A stretch of DNA of 64,000 nucleotides from Caulobacter sp. NIBR2454. Its GTDB lineage: Bacteria; Pseudomonadota; Alphaproteobacteria; Caulobacterales; Caulobacteraceae. Location: positions 3,171,001-3,235,000 of the forward strand of contig NZ_CP114871.1 in assembly GCF_027474405.1 (NCBI RefSeq). Direction: 5' to 3'. Shown here one piece after another: positions 28,956-36,618 of the stretch. The first letter of the stretch is position 1. Each line of letters opens with the position of its first letter. The notes under the pieces were generated by a model. It searched no databases, was not told where the DNA came from, and saw only the letters and a program-made list of their open reading frames with translations. A program made the position numbers and the translations under genes.

Positions 28956-29098
28956 CCGAGTCCGGGACTGGGGTATTCTAGTGCTTCCAGCGCACGACGC
29001 AAACCACGACATCCACTGCGTCATCAACCTACGGCGAACCCCGCCGCGGACATAGAACGCGTCCGGCGCCTTTTGTCCGCAAGCGATACGCTGAGGCT

Positions 29099-29707
29099 TC
29101 AGTGGCCCTCGGAACCGCCGCCGAAAGCCTCCTTGGCGCGCCGGACGGTCGCCGCCAAATTCTCATCGACCCACCGCTTGTCCAAGCCGGCGGTGATCGA
29201 GGGGAAATGCACGTGGTCCACGACCGTCATCCCGCACAACCGCGCGAGATAGTCGTCGAACAGATTGCGCAGGGAAAGCCAGCAGCCCTGCTCCTCCAGC
29301 CAGGCCCGGCTCGAACCTGACGAAGTGAAGGTGATCATGCTGCGCCCCTTCAATAGGGGGTCCATGCCGCCAGCGTGCAAGGCGCGGTAGCCAAAGCCGG
29401 CTCCGAACACCCGATCGACGTACCCCTTGATGATGGCCGGGGGCATGTTGAACCAGAGCGGATAGAAGAAGGCGAATACGTCCGCATCGCCGATAGCCTG
29501 TCGTTCGACGACCACGTCGGAGGCCGGGGCGTAGCCCGGCCGGTCGGACCGTTCCTGGGATTGCAAGCGTGGATCGAACTCCAGCCGGTAGAGATCGCGG
29601 ATCACGGTCTGGTGTCCTAGGCCCTGCACCGTTTGCGCATAGGCGGCAGCCACCGACTGGGTGAATCCCTCGGCGTCGGGGTGACCAATGATCAGAGCGT
29701 GTTTCAT
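29099..29707 (-). CDS. NAD(P)H dehydrogenase (quinone), flavodoxin-like fold
   Basis: A 202-residue flavoprotein of the NQO1/MdaB/KefF type. FMN/FAD-binding start MKHALIIGHPDAEGFTQSVA, then FFYPLWFNMPPAIIKGYVDR, the family signature, and the central FGAGFGYRALHAGGMDPLLK. It probably performs two-electron reduction of quinones and protects against redox stress. It follows the universal stress protein gene on the same strand after 110 bases; both may be under the FixK/FNR-like box at 30710. Confidence 0.9.
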   Translation of the reverse strand: MKHALIIGHPDAEGFTQSVAAAYAQTVQGLGHQTVIRDLYRLEFDPRLQSQERSDRPGYAPASDVVVERQAIGDADVFAFFYPLWFNMPPAIIKGYVDRVFGAGFGYRALHAGGMDPLLKGRSMITFTSSGSSRAWLEEQGCWLSLRNLFDDYLARLCGMTVVDHVHFPSITAGLDKRWVDENLAATVRRAKEAFGGGSEGH

Positions 29708-29817
29708 GATCGATTGCTCCTTGGGTGAAAGGCTCAGCCAGCGCTCGGCTCGATCACCAACATCAACGCGTCGCGCGGTGTCTTGGCTTCACCGGCCGAG
29801 GGCGACAGCCGCCGAGA

Positions 29818-30660
29818 CTAGTGGGCGAGCAATATCGGTACGGGCGGATCGGCGAGCATGCTGGCCGTCATCCCGCCCAGAATGAATTCCCGAACGCGCG
29901 AGTGGCCGAACGCCCCCATGACCAGGAGATCGATCTCACGGTCGCGGAGGTAGTCGCGCAAGCGTTCGGCCGGCGACTGGCCGCTGGCCATCAGCATGTC
30001 GATTTCGCTGGAGATCCCGTGGCGCTCAAGATTGCGCTGGGCGGCCGCGGGTGAAAGTTCGTGGGGCAGGGCCTTGTCATCCGGGATGCAGACCAGACGC
30101 ACTTCGGAAGCCGACACCAGCAAGGGCAGCGCGTCCGCCATGGCGCGCGACGCCGCTCGCGATCCGTCCCAGGCGATGGCGATACGATCCAGGGCGCCGA
30201 CCATCCGCCCGGCTTCGGGCACGACCACGACCGGGCGGCCGGAGCCGAAAATCACCGCTTCGGCGGCTTCAAGATCACCCGCCAGGCTTGCGCCGACCGG
30301 CAGCAGCGTGACGTCTCGCGTGCGAGCATGGCGGGCCATGGTCTGGGCCTCGTCATAGATGTGGATTTTCTCGGTCAGCACCTCCAGGGGCAGGCCAATC
30401 AAACGAGCCTCCTCCTGCAGGCGCGAAAGCGCGCGGCCCGTCGCGGTCCGACTGCGCTCCTCCTCTTCGCCCGCCAGAACATCCATGGAGATAAACAACT
30501 GCCCAAGACGGCTTTTGGGCGGGGTGATCCGAAGTTCGAAACCCAGCGCCGTGGCCTGTGTCCCAAGGGCCTTGGCCAAGGCCGCGACGCGCGGCCAGAC
30601 GCTAACAGGCGCTTCGAAGGGATAGGCTTCGACGGCGATCAAGATATCGGAAAACGTCAT
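29818..30660 (-). CDS. Universal stress protein with two tandem Usp domains
   Basis: A 280-residue protein. The first Usp domain (about residues 1-145) starts FSDILIAVEAYP and is diverged. The second (about 150-280) is canonical: RIAIAWDGSRAASRAMADAL and MGAFGHSRVREFILGGMTAS, with the glycine loop that fits ATP binding (GxxGHSxxxxxxxGG). Tandem Usp proteins are typically induced by low oxygen or starvation. The ATG at 30660 has GGAG upstream. A FixK/FNR-like box lies 50 bases before the start. Confidence 0.9.
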   Translation of the reverse strand: MTFSDILIAVEAYPFEAPVSVWPRVAALAKALGTQATALGFELRITPPKSRLGQLFISMDVLAGEEEERSRTATGRALSRLQEEARLIGLPLEVLTEKIHIYDEAQTMARHARTRDVTLLPVGASLAGDLEAAEAVIFGSGRPVVVVPEAGRMVGALDRIAIAWDGSRAASRAMADALPLLVSASEVRLVCIPDDKALPHELSPAAAQRNLERHGISSEIDMLMASGQSPAERLRDYLRDREIDLLVMGAFGHSRVREFILGGMTASMLADPPVPILLAH

Positions 30661-30709
30661 GGCGTGGCTCCCTGCTCGGAGAGCATCCTGGGAAGCCGCA
30701 GCCCGCGCG

Positions 30710-30723
30710 ATGATCCATGTCAA
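30710..30723 (-). promoter_or_regulatory. FixK/FNR-like box upstream of the universal stress protein
   Basis: Read on the minus strand, TTGAC-ATGG-ATCAT matches the FNR/FixK consensus TTGAY-N4-RTCAA in nine of ten defined positions. It lies 50-63 bases upstream of the universal stress protein start, where a class II activator site would fall if the leader is about 20 bases long. In Caulobacter FixK responds to low oxygen through FixLJ. Confidence 0.5.
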
Positions 30724-30834
30724 AATCATAAAGATAGCGCCGTTGGTCGAACGACCTCGACGGTTCATCGCCGAAACCGGGCCTTTGATCGCGGCGGCGG
30801 CGGCCGAACGGCTCTAAAGTGCTACCCTTTTCGA

Positions 30835-31740
30835 ATGAGGCACTACCCAGAGGACAGCTTCGTCAAAGACCAGACACCGGCTTCGGCGCCCAAGGAAGCG
30901 CTGTCGAAGCGATCCAAGTTGAGTGTGGACGGCGCGCCAATAGCGTTCGTCATCTGCTGTCACGGATTGATCAACGGACTTTATACGCTCCGCGCCATCC
31001 TCATGGGACGCGGCCCCAAGATCGAACACATCCCCGCCGAGTTGACTGTTTTCATCAGCGCCTGCCTGCTGGGCTACGGCACGTATCACCTGATCCTGGC
31101 GGCCGGCCGGCGCTATGGAGTCGGCGGGCTTGTTCTGGCCGCCATATTGTCCACTCCTCCTAGCGCGCTCATCTTCGGGGCGATCATAGTCCTTTCCTTT
31201 GGCAGCCTGACCGATCTAACTCCCAGTTGGCGCGGCATCTTCGATAGTCTGTACGTTCAGATGTCAGTGATGTCGTCCTTGGCGATGTCGGTAGCCATCG
31301 TCGCCTTTATCATCCATCGCGATCTCCAATCGCTTAGGCGTGAGTACGGCGGCGCGGCCAGCGAGACACCGCCCCCGGCATTCATCTGGTGTACTGACGG
31401 CCGCCGCAAGGTGCGCATCGACCTGACCCAGGTCATCTTGGTCACCGCCGAGGGCGACTACGTGCGCATCCACACGCCCCTCAGACAGCATCTGGTTCGA
31501 GGTCCGCTGAAGACCTTCGGCGCGGCCCTGCCGGCGGACCAGTTCATGCGCGTTCAGCGCTCAGCGATCGTTCGCCTCGACATGATCGAGAATCTGGAAC
31601 GACGTGGCTCCATCTGGTGGATCACTCTGCAGAACGGCGTGGAAACCTCAATCAGCCGACAGATCAGCCGTGAGGTCCGAAGCCGCATCGCGAGGCTGGG
31701 CGGGCGAGACGGGCCTGACACCGACGACCGAGACTCATAA
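30835..31740 (+). CDS. Membrane-bound LytTR-type transcriptional regulator
   Basis: A 301-residue protein. Four membrane helices lie within about residues 38-165 (IAFVICCHGLINGLY; FISACLLGYGTYHLIL; GLVLAAILSTPPSALIFGAI; MSSLAMSVAIVAFIIH). A C-terminal LytTR DNA-binding domain spans about 190-290: VILVTAEGDYVRIHT, FMRVQRSAIVRLDMIENLER and VETSISRQISREVR. Membrane LytTR proteins link a membrane signal directly to transcription, with no separate kinase; the inducer and targets are unknown here. Its end overlaps the end of the RsaA-like remnant by six bases. Confidence 0.9.
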   Translation: MRHYPEDSFVKDQTPASAPKEALSKRSKLSVDGAPIAFVICCHGLINGLYTLRAILMGRGPKIEHIPAELTVFISACLLGYGTYHLILAAGRRYGVGGLVLAAILSTPPSALIFGAIIVLSFGSLTDLTPSWRGIFDSLYVQMSVMSSLAMSVAIVAFIIHRDLQSLRREYGGAASETPPPAFIWCTDGRRKVRIDLTQVILVTAEGDYVRIHTPLRQHLVRGPLKTFGAALPADQFMRVQRSAIVRLDMIENLERRGSIWWITLQNGVETSISRQISREVRSRIARLGGRDGPDTDDRDS

Positions 31741-32223
31741 GTCGCCACCCACCTCGCTGTAGAAGCCCACGAGATCTACCGGACGGTCTGATGTCAGCCC
31801 GCCCTCGGCCAGATCCAGGAGGTATCGCGTGGTCGCCTCACTGTAGACGCCGAACGTCGTACTCGCGCCGATGGACAGTATCTGGCCCACGAGCGCCGCC
31901 TTTACGAACAGCGCGACCTCCTCGGCGCCTGCGGCGAGGCGGGTGAGGAAGTCGATGTTCTCAACACGACCCAAGTAGGCCTGGCCAGCGGCGACATCGA
32001 TGTTGTTGGCGGCAGCGACGCGGTCGCCAATGATCTCGTCATAGGCGCGATCGATGACCTGGGCGTAGCTCAGCTCTCCGTAGGTTTGCTCGAATTCATC
32101 GGCGTGGGCGGAATCCAGACCCAGATTGACCGCGAAATTTATGTAGCGGCTCTCTTGGTTGAAGCCCGCGAAGTAAGGGTCGTTAAGGTCGCGGTCGTTG
32201 CCAGGGGACGGCAGGACTACCCT
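31735..32223 (-). pseudogene. Remnant of an RsaA-like S-layer anchor (LPS-binding) domain
   Basis: An open minus-strand frame runs from an in-frame stop at 32296-32298 to a TGA at 31735, but contains no ATG or GTG and only one TTG, late at 31974. From about 32223 the translation matches, by memory, the N-terminal anchoring domain of Caulobacter RsaA (about residues 80-240): NDRDLNDPYFAGFNQESRYI against [36 protein letters not shown] against VSYAQTVATAYDKIIG, then VENIDFLT, VKAALVGQIL and LAEGGLTSD. The first 80 residues and the whole calcium-binding repeat array are missing. The 5' side runs into the oxidase gene region and the 3' side into the LytTR gene. I read it as a decayed leftover of an S-layer or RTX-type gene. 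Confidence 0.7.
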
Positions 32224-32387
32224 TGAAGCCTCAAGCGGGTTTGGGCGGAAAGCGTCGTTTGGCGCGCAAGAGCGCAGGGCGTGCTTTGGGCGCGCTCAAG
32301 AAAGCGCCAGATTTGCGGGCGATCATGGGGTCTGGCAGCGGCGGCGGGACAGGCGGGACGCCCAGCGGCCAAGGTGGGGCCGCATAG
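32223..32387 (+). CDS. Possible small basic protein upstream of the oxidase gene
   Basis: A 54-codon frame from TTG at 32223 with AGGA seven bases upstream, ending ten bases before the oxidase ATG. The product is strongly basic (GGKRRLARKSAGRALGALKK) with a Gly-rich tail. It could be a leader gene, or a chance frame in the breakpoint between the RsaA-like remnant and the oxidase gene. No family is recognised. Confidence 0.3.
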   Translation: MKPQAGLGGKRRLARKSAGRALGALKKAPDLRAIMGSGSGGGTGGTPSGQGGAA

Positions 32388-32397
32388 GGGGAGCCAG

Positions 32398-33579
32398 ATG
32401 AATCAGATCGCGCGGCGGATGGACCGTCGCACCTTACTTCGACTTGGCGTGGCGGTCGGCGGGGTCCAGGCTCTGGGGGCTTGTGCGACGACAGGATCCC
32501 CCCTTCCCCAACCCCTGATGCGAGCGCCTTCGCTGGCGCCGATCCGAGCGAGGCCGGAAAGCATCTTCAACATCACCGTCTGTTCGCGCCCCTTCCGGGC
32601 CGCCGGACCGCGCTTCGACACCGAGACGGTGGGCGACAAGCTGGTGGTCCATAATTACGGCCATGGCGGCAGCGGCTGGTCCCTGTCCTGGGGCTCGGCG
32701 CAGATCGTCGTCGCCAAGGCTTTGGCCGGCGGAGAGCGCGACATCGCCGTCATCGGCTGCGGCGCCCTGGGGCTGGCGGCCGCGCTCACCGCTCAGCGGG
32801 CCGGAGCGCGGGTGACCATCTACGCCAAGGAGCGGATGCCCGAGGTCCGCTCGGCCCGCGCCACCGGAGTCTGGTCGCCGGACTCCCGCGTGGCCCTGGC
32901 CAGTCAGGCGCCGGCCGGCTTCGATATGCTGTGGGAGCAGATGGCCCGCGTCTCGTGGAAGACCTATGCCCGTTATCTGGGTCTGGCCGGCGATCCCGTG
33001 GCCTGGACCGATCGCTACATCCTGTCGGACGCGCCGTTCGGGAGCACGTCGCGCCCCGATCCCATCGGCTTCGCGCACTATGAGCGGCGGGTTCCGGACC
33101 TTACGCCGCGCGCCGAGACACTGGCGGCGGGCGCCCACCCCTTCCCCGTCGCACACGTCCGGCGCGCCCCGACCCTGATGTTCAATGTCAGCGAGTTGGG
33201 CCACACCCTGATGTCTGACTTCCTGCTTGCCGGGGGCAAGATCGAGACGCTGGAGCTGCACAGTCCCGCCGAGCTGTCGGCCCTTAAGCAGAAGGTGGTG
33301 ATCAACTGCACCGGATATGGCGCGCGAGCCCTGTGGAAGGACGAAAGCGTCGTGCCCGTGCGCGGTCAGATCACCTGGCTGCCGGCCCAGCCGGAGGTCG
33401 ATTACGGCGTGTTCTACAAGGATGTCTCGGTGCTCTCCCGGCGCGACGGGATCATCGTGCAGTCGGTCGGCCCGGACGAAAGCTGGGGCTACGGGATCGA
33501 CGCAGAACAGCCCGACCGCGCGGAGGCCGAGGCGTCGGTGCGCACGATCGCCGAGCTGTTCACCCCGCGCCGGACCTAG
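32398..33579 (+). CDS. D-amino-acid-oxidase-like FAD lipoprotein with permuted motif order
   Basis: A 393-residue protein. [22 protein letters not shown] combines a twin-Arg-like start with a lipobox (LGAC), so it is probably an exported lipoprotein. Residues about 62-105 carry PFRAAGPRF and [20 protein letters not shown], which in D-amino-acid oxidases stand near the C-terminus. The FAD motif [20 protein letters not shown], which normally opens the protein, follows at about residue 118. The end ([20 protein letters not shown]) corresponds to the part that precedes the HNYGHGG block in normal oxidases. The order therefore looks circularly permuted. It probably oxidises D-amino acids or related amines; the substrate is unknown. 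It ends overlapping recR by four bases, convergently. Confidence 0.85.
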   Translation: MNQIARRMDRRTLLRLGVAVGGVQALGACATTGSPLPQPLMRAPSLAPIRARPESIFNITVCSRPFRAAGPRFDTETVGDKLVVHNYGHGGSGWSLSWGSAQIVVAKALAGGERDIAVIGCGALGLAAALTAQRAGARVTIYAKERMPEVRSARATGVWSPDSRVALASQAPAGFDMLWEQMARVSWKTYARYLGLAGDPVAWTDRYILSDAPFGSTSRPDPIGFAHYERRVPDLTPRAETLAAGAHPFPVAHVRRAPTLMFNVSELGHTLMSDFLLAGGKIETLELHSPAELSALKQKVVINCTGYGARALWKDESVVPVRGQITWLPAQPEVDYGVFYKDVSVLSRRDGIIVQSVGPDESWGYGIDAEQPDRAEAEASVRTIAELFTPRRT

Positions 33580-34178
33580 GCGGGTCGGCGGGCGCGCAGG
33601 GCCTGGGCGATGGTGCCATCGTCCAGCCAGTCGAGATCGCCGCCCACGGGCACGCCCCTGGCCAGCGAGGTGACCGCAGCGCCGGACGGGATCAGCCGTT
33701 CGGCCAGGTAGTGGGCCGTGGTCTGGCCATCGACCGTGGCCGGCAAGGCGAGGATCACCTCGCGCACCGAACCGCCGGTGGAGCGCTGGACCAGTTCGCG
33801 CACCCGCAAGGCCTCGGGACCCACGCCATCGAGCGCCGACAGCAGGCCGCCGAGCACGTGGTAGCGACCTCGGAAGGCGCCGGCTCGCTCCATGGCCCAC
33901 AATGCGCCCACATCCTCGACCACACAGATCAGGGTCTGGTCACGGCTCTGGTCATTGCAGACGGCGCAGGGATCGGTGGTGTCCAGGGCCCCGCAGACGC
34001 CGCAGGTCTTCACCCGATCCCGCGCTGCGGCCAGGGCGTCGGCGAGCGGGCCGAGCAACTGGTCGCGGCGCTTGAGCAAGGCCAGGGTCGCCCGCCGGGC
34101 CGAGCGCGGGCCCAGGCCCGGCAGCTTGGACAGCAGGGCGATGAGGCGCTCGATCTCGGGTCCGGCGGAAGCGGCCAA
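33576..34178 (-). CDS. recR: Recombination protein RecR
   Basis: A 200-residue RecFOR-pathway protein that helps load RecA at gaps. Helix-hairpin-helix [18 protein letters not shown] near the N-terminus; zinc finger [18 protein letters not shown] at residues 55-72; Toprim domain after it with [15 protein letters not shown] and [16 protein letters not shown] blocks. The start is TTG at 34178, four bases after the ybaB stop. It is the last gene of dnaX-ybaB-recR. Confidence 0.97.
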   Translation of the reverse strand: MAASAGPEIERLIALLSKLPGLGPRSARRATLALLKRRDQLLGPLADALAAARDRVKTCGVCGALDTTDPCAVCNDQSRDQTLICVVEDVGALWAMERAGAFRGRYHVLGGLLSALDGVGPEALRVRELVQRSTGGSVREVILALPATVDGQTTAHYLAERLIPSGAAVTSLARGVPVGGDLDWLDDGTIAQALRARRPA

Positions 34179-34182
34179 ATGC

Positions 34183-34512
34183 TTAGAACTTCAGGCCCGG
34201 AATGCCGCCCATCATGCCTGCCATGGGGCCGGCGGCGGCGCGCATCATCTCGGCCTGCTGGGCGTCGAGGGTCTTCTTGGCGTTGGCGTGGGCGGCCACC
34301 ATCAGGTCGGCCAGCACCTCGGCCTCGCCGGGCGCCATCAGGCTCTCGTCGATATGAACCGACACCAGTTCGCCCGAGCCCTTGAGGGTCACGGTGACGA
34401 GACCACCGCCGGAGCCGCCCTCGGCGGTCATCTCGGCCATCTTGCCCTGGGCTTCGGCCAGCTTGGCCTGCATCGCCTGGGCCTGTTTCATCAGCCCGCC
34501 AATATCCTTCAC
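34183..34512 (-). CDS. ybaB: YbaB/EbfC nucleoid-associated protein
   Basis: A 109-residue DNA-binding dimer subunit. It starts GTG at 34512, three bases after the dnaX stop. The body shows the family pattern: [20 protein letters not shown] helix, [20 protein letters not shown] sheet and [20 protein letters not shown] helix, with a Met/Gly-rich tail. The dnaX-ybaB-recR order is widely conserved. Confidence 0.96.
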   Translation of the reverse strand: MKDIGGLMKQAQAMQAKLAEAQGKMAEMTAEGGSGGGLVTVTLKGSGELVSVHIDESLMAPGEAEVLADLMVAAHANAKKTLDAQQAEMMRAAAGPMAGMMGGIPGLKF

Positions 34513-34515
34513 GCC

Positions 34516-36327
34516 TTACTCCTCTTCGTCTTCGGCTTCGGGGGCCGAGGCCGCCTCGATGATCTGCGGGGCGTTCCCGAAGTGAACGATCTCGGTCCCC
34601 GGAAAGGCCTGCATGACGGCCCGAACAAAGGGGTCCGCCTCGACCTGGGACAGCACTTCGCGCTTTTCGCGCCGCTCCCGCTCGCGATCCGTCTCCCCGC
34701 CCTTGCCGCCGTCGGTCACCACCAGCCAGGGCTGGCCGGTCCATTCCTTCAGCCGGCTGACAAGCCGGCTCGACAGGTTCGGGGGGGCACCGGGGGCGGG
34801 TTCGAACTGGATGACGCCGGGACGCACGCTGATCGGGCGGACGTACTGCTGCACATCCCACTTGAGACCGACGTCGCGCTTGGCGTCGATCAGGCGCACC
34901 ACGTCTTCGAAACTGGCGATGACGGGGGCGGCCTGCTGAGCCGGCTGGCTCATGGCCATGCCCTGGGCGACGACGCCGCCGCCCCCCCCAGCGGCCATGC
35001 CGCCGCCGCCACCACCAGAGGGGCCGCCGCCGATCGGAGAGCCTTCGCGCAGGGCTTTGAGCGCTTCTTCCGGCCCCGGAAGCTCGGCGGCGTAGGTAAG
35101 ACGGATGATGGCCATTTCCGCGGCGGCCGGCGCGTCGGGCGCGCGGCGGACCTCTTCATGGGCCTTGAGCAGCATCTGCCACAGGCGCGACAGCAGCCCG
35201 GCCGAGACATTGGCGCCGATGGCGGCCAGGCGGGCAGCCTGCTCCTTGGGCAGGGACAGGGCGTCGGGGCCGAGCGCCTTGGCCACGGATGAGCCGTGGC
35301 AATGCTCCAGCAGGTCGAGCATGACCACCGCCGGGTCGGCCCCAAATCCCCACAGAGTGCGGAACGCCTCCAGGGCAGGACCGACCTCGCCGCGCATGAT
35401 GTGTTCGAACAGGGCGATGGTCTGGGCGCGGTCGGCTAGGCCCAGCATGTCGCGGACCACAGCGGCGGTGACCGTCTGGCCCTTCTCGGCCTGGACGATG
35501 GCCTGGTCGAGCAGGGACAGGCCGTCGCGCACCGAACCCTCGGCGGCGCGGGAGATCAGGGCCAGGCCGTCGGCCTCGACCATCGCGCCTTCCTGCTTGG
35601 CGATGCGGGCGAAGTGATTGCTAAGCACGTCGGGCTCGACGCGGCGCAGGTCAAAGCGCTGGCAGCGCGACAGGATGGTCACCGGGACCTTGCGGATCTC
35701 GGTGGTGGCGAAGATGAACTTGGCGTGGGGCGGCGGCTCCTCCAGCGTCTTCAGAAGCGCGTTGAACGCCGCCGTCGAGAGCATGTGGACTTCGTCGATG
35801 ATGTAGACCTTGTACCGCGCCTCGACCGGCGAATACCGCACCCCGTCGAGCAGCTCGCGCATCTCGTCGACCTTGGTGCGGCTGGCGGCGTCGAGTTCCA
35901 GCACGTCCATATGCCGGCCCTCGATGATGGCCCGGCAGTGGCGACCTTCGGCCGTCAGGTCCACCGACGGAGCGTGGACCGTTTCGCTCTCGAAGTTCAG
36001 GGCGCGGGCCAGCAGGCGGGCGGTGGTGGTCTTGCCGACCCCGCGGACGCCCGTGAGCATGAAGGCGTGGGCGATACGGCCAGTGGAGAAGGCGTTGGCC
36101 AGGGTGCGGACCATCGCCTCCTGGCCGATCAGGTCCTCGAAGGTGCGCGGGCGATACTTGCGGGCCAGCACCGTATAGGCGGCCGAGGTTTCTTCGGACA
36201 CGGCCAGGGGCGGTTGCTCAGCCGTCGGCGCGGGAGCGGCAGCGGGTGCGCCGCCGAAGATGTCGGCGGTGTTCTCGTCGCGCTCGGGAACCTCGTCCGG
36301 CTCGAAAGGCGTGTCGTCGTCGATCAA
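34516..36327 (-). CDS. dnaX: DNA polymerase III subunit tau (and gamma)
   Basis: The clamp-loader ATPase, 603 residues from TTG at 36327, which has AAGGA seven bases upstream; an earlier in-frame TTG at 36378 lacks a ribosome site. The acidic N-terminal extension (residues 1-55) precedes the AAA+ core: LARKYRPRTFEDLIGQEAMV, Walker A GVRGVGKTTTARLLARALN, Walker B VYIIDEVHML and sensor 1 FIFATTE. The zinc module is unusual: where four cysteines are expected only the last one (EGRHCRAI) remains. A Gly-rich hinge (about residues 425-455) leads to the tau-specific C-terminal domain. No obvious slippery heptamer for a gamma frameshift was seen. Confidence 0.96.
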   Translation of the reverse strand: MIDDDTPFEPDEVPERDENTADIFGGAPAAAPAPTAEQPPLAVSEETSAAYTVLARKYRPRTFEDLIGQEAMVRTLANAFSTGRIAHAFMLTGVRGVGKTTTARLLARALNFESETVHAPSVDLTAEGRHCRAIIEGRHMDVLELDAASRTKVDEMRELLDGVRYSPVEARYKVYIIDEVHMLSTAAFNALLKTLEEPPPHAKFIFATTEIRKVPVTILSRCQRFDLRRVEPDVLSNHFARIAKQEGAMVEADGLALISRAAEGSVRDGLSLLDQAIVQAEKGQTVTAAVVRDMLGLADRAQTIALFEHIMRGEVGPALEAFRTLWGFGADPAVVMLDLLEHCHGSSVAKALGPDALSLPKEQAARLAAIGANVSAGLLSRLWQMLLKAHEEVRRAPDAPAAAEMAIIRLTYAAELPGPEEALKALREGSPIGGGPSGGGGGGMAAGGGGGVVAQGMAMSQPAQQAAPVIASFEDVVRLIDAKRDVGLKWDVQQYVRPISVRPGVIQFEPAPGAPPNLSSRLVSRLKEWTGQPWLVVTDGGKGGETDRERERREKREVLSQVEADPFVRAVMQAFPGTEIVHFGNAPQIIEAASAPEAEDEEE

Positions 36328-36435
36328 GGGGCGTCCTTCGACTCGGGACTCGCCCGAGAAAGTGCGTTGCTCGCACAATCTATGTCATCGCACCCGCTAT
36401 CCGAAAGGACGGCGGCGGGGTTAGCCAAACATTTT

Positions 36436-36530
36436 GAGGGAAAGGTGAAGCCGACGCGACCCGGAGCGAAACTCGTTGTGGCTGCTGCCTTCCGGCCCTG
36501 ACCAGATTGGCGAGGCGTCCGCCCGCGCCG
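36436..36530 (-). ncRNA. ffs: Signal recognition particle RNA (4.5S)
   Basis: The minus strand at 36481-36503 reads GGTCAGGGCCGGAAGGCAGC, the invariant domain IV core of bacterial SRP RNA (GGAA tetraloop and the AGCAGCC internal loop). Flanks on both sides can pair imperfectly, as expected for the long 4.5S hairpin. It precedes dnaX, the usual place for ffs. The exact ends are estimates from a typical length of 95-100 bases. Confidence 0.9.
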
Positions 36531-36618
36531 ACTTCGAGCGCTATATCGCTTCGCCGGCCCGATTTCGCAAGCACGACCGCGCTTGACCGTCCAACGCGGG
36601 TCAGCGACGAAGACGGTC

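Noticed and set aside
28828..29098. A sigma-32 promoter before rpoH
   Set aside because: A CCTTGGCC element with CTATCT on the minus strand looked suggestive, but the spacing is too short and the match to CTTGAA/CCCCAT is poor. It is not listed as a promoter.
32281..32397. Extension of the oxidase gene to the earlier in-frame TTG at 32281
   Set aside because: The ATG at 32398 has GGGGGAG just upstream and opens a clear twin-Arg/lipobox signal. The upstream part would bury it.
34516..36327. Programmed frameshift site in dnaX for the gamma form
   Set aside because: No A-rich slippery heptamer with a following stem was visible in the GC-rich gene, so only tau is supported.
36328..36378. dnaX start at the earlier TTG (36378)
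   Set aside because: It has no ribosome-binding site and would run towards the SRP RNA. The TTG at 36327 has AAGGA in place.
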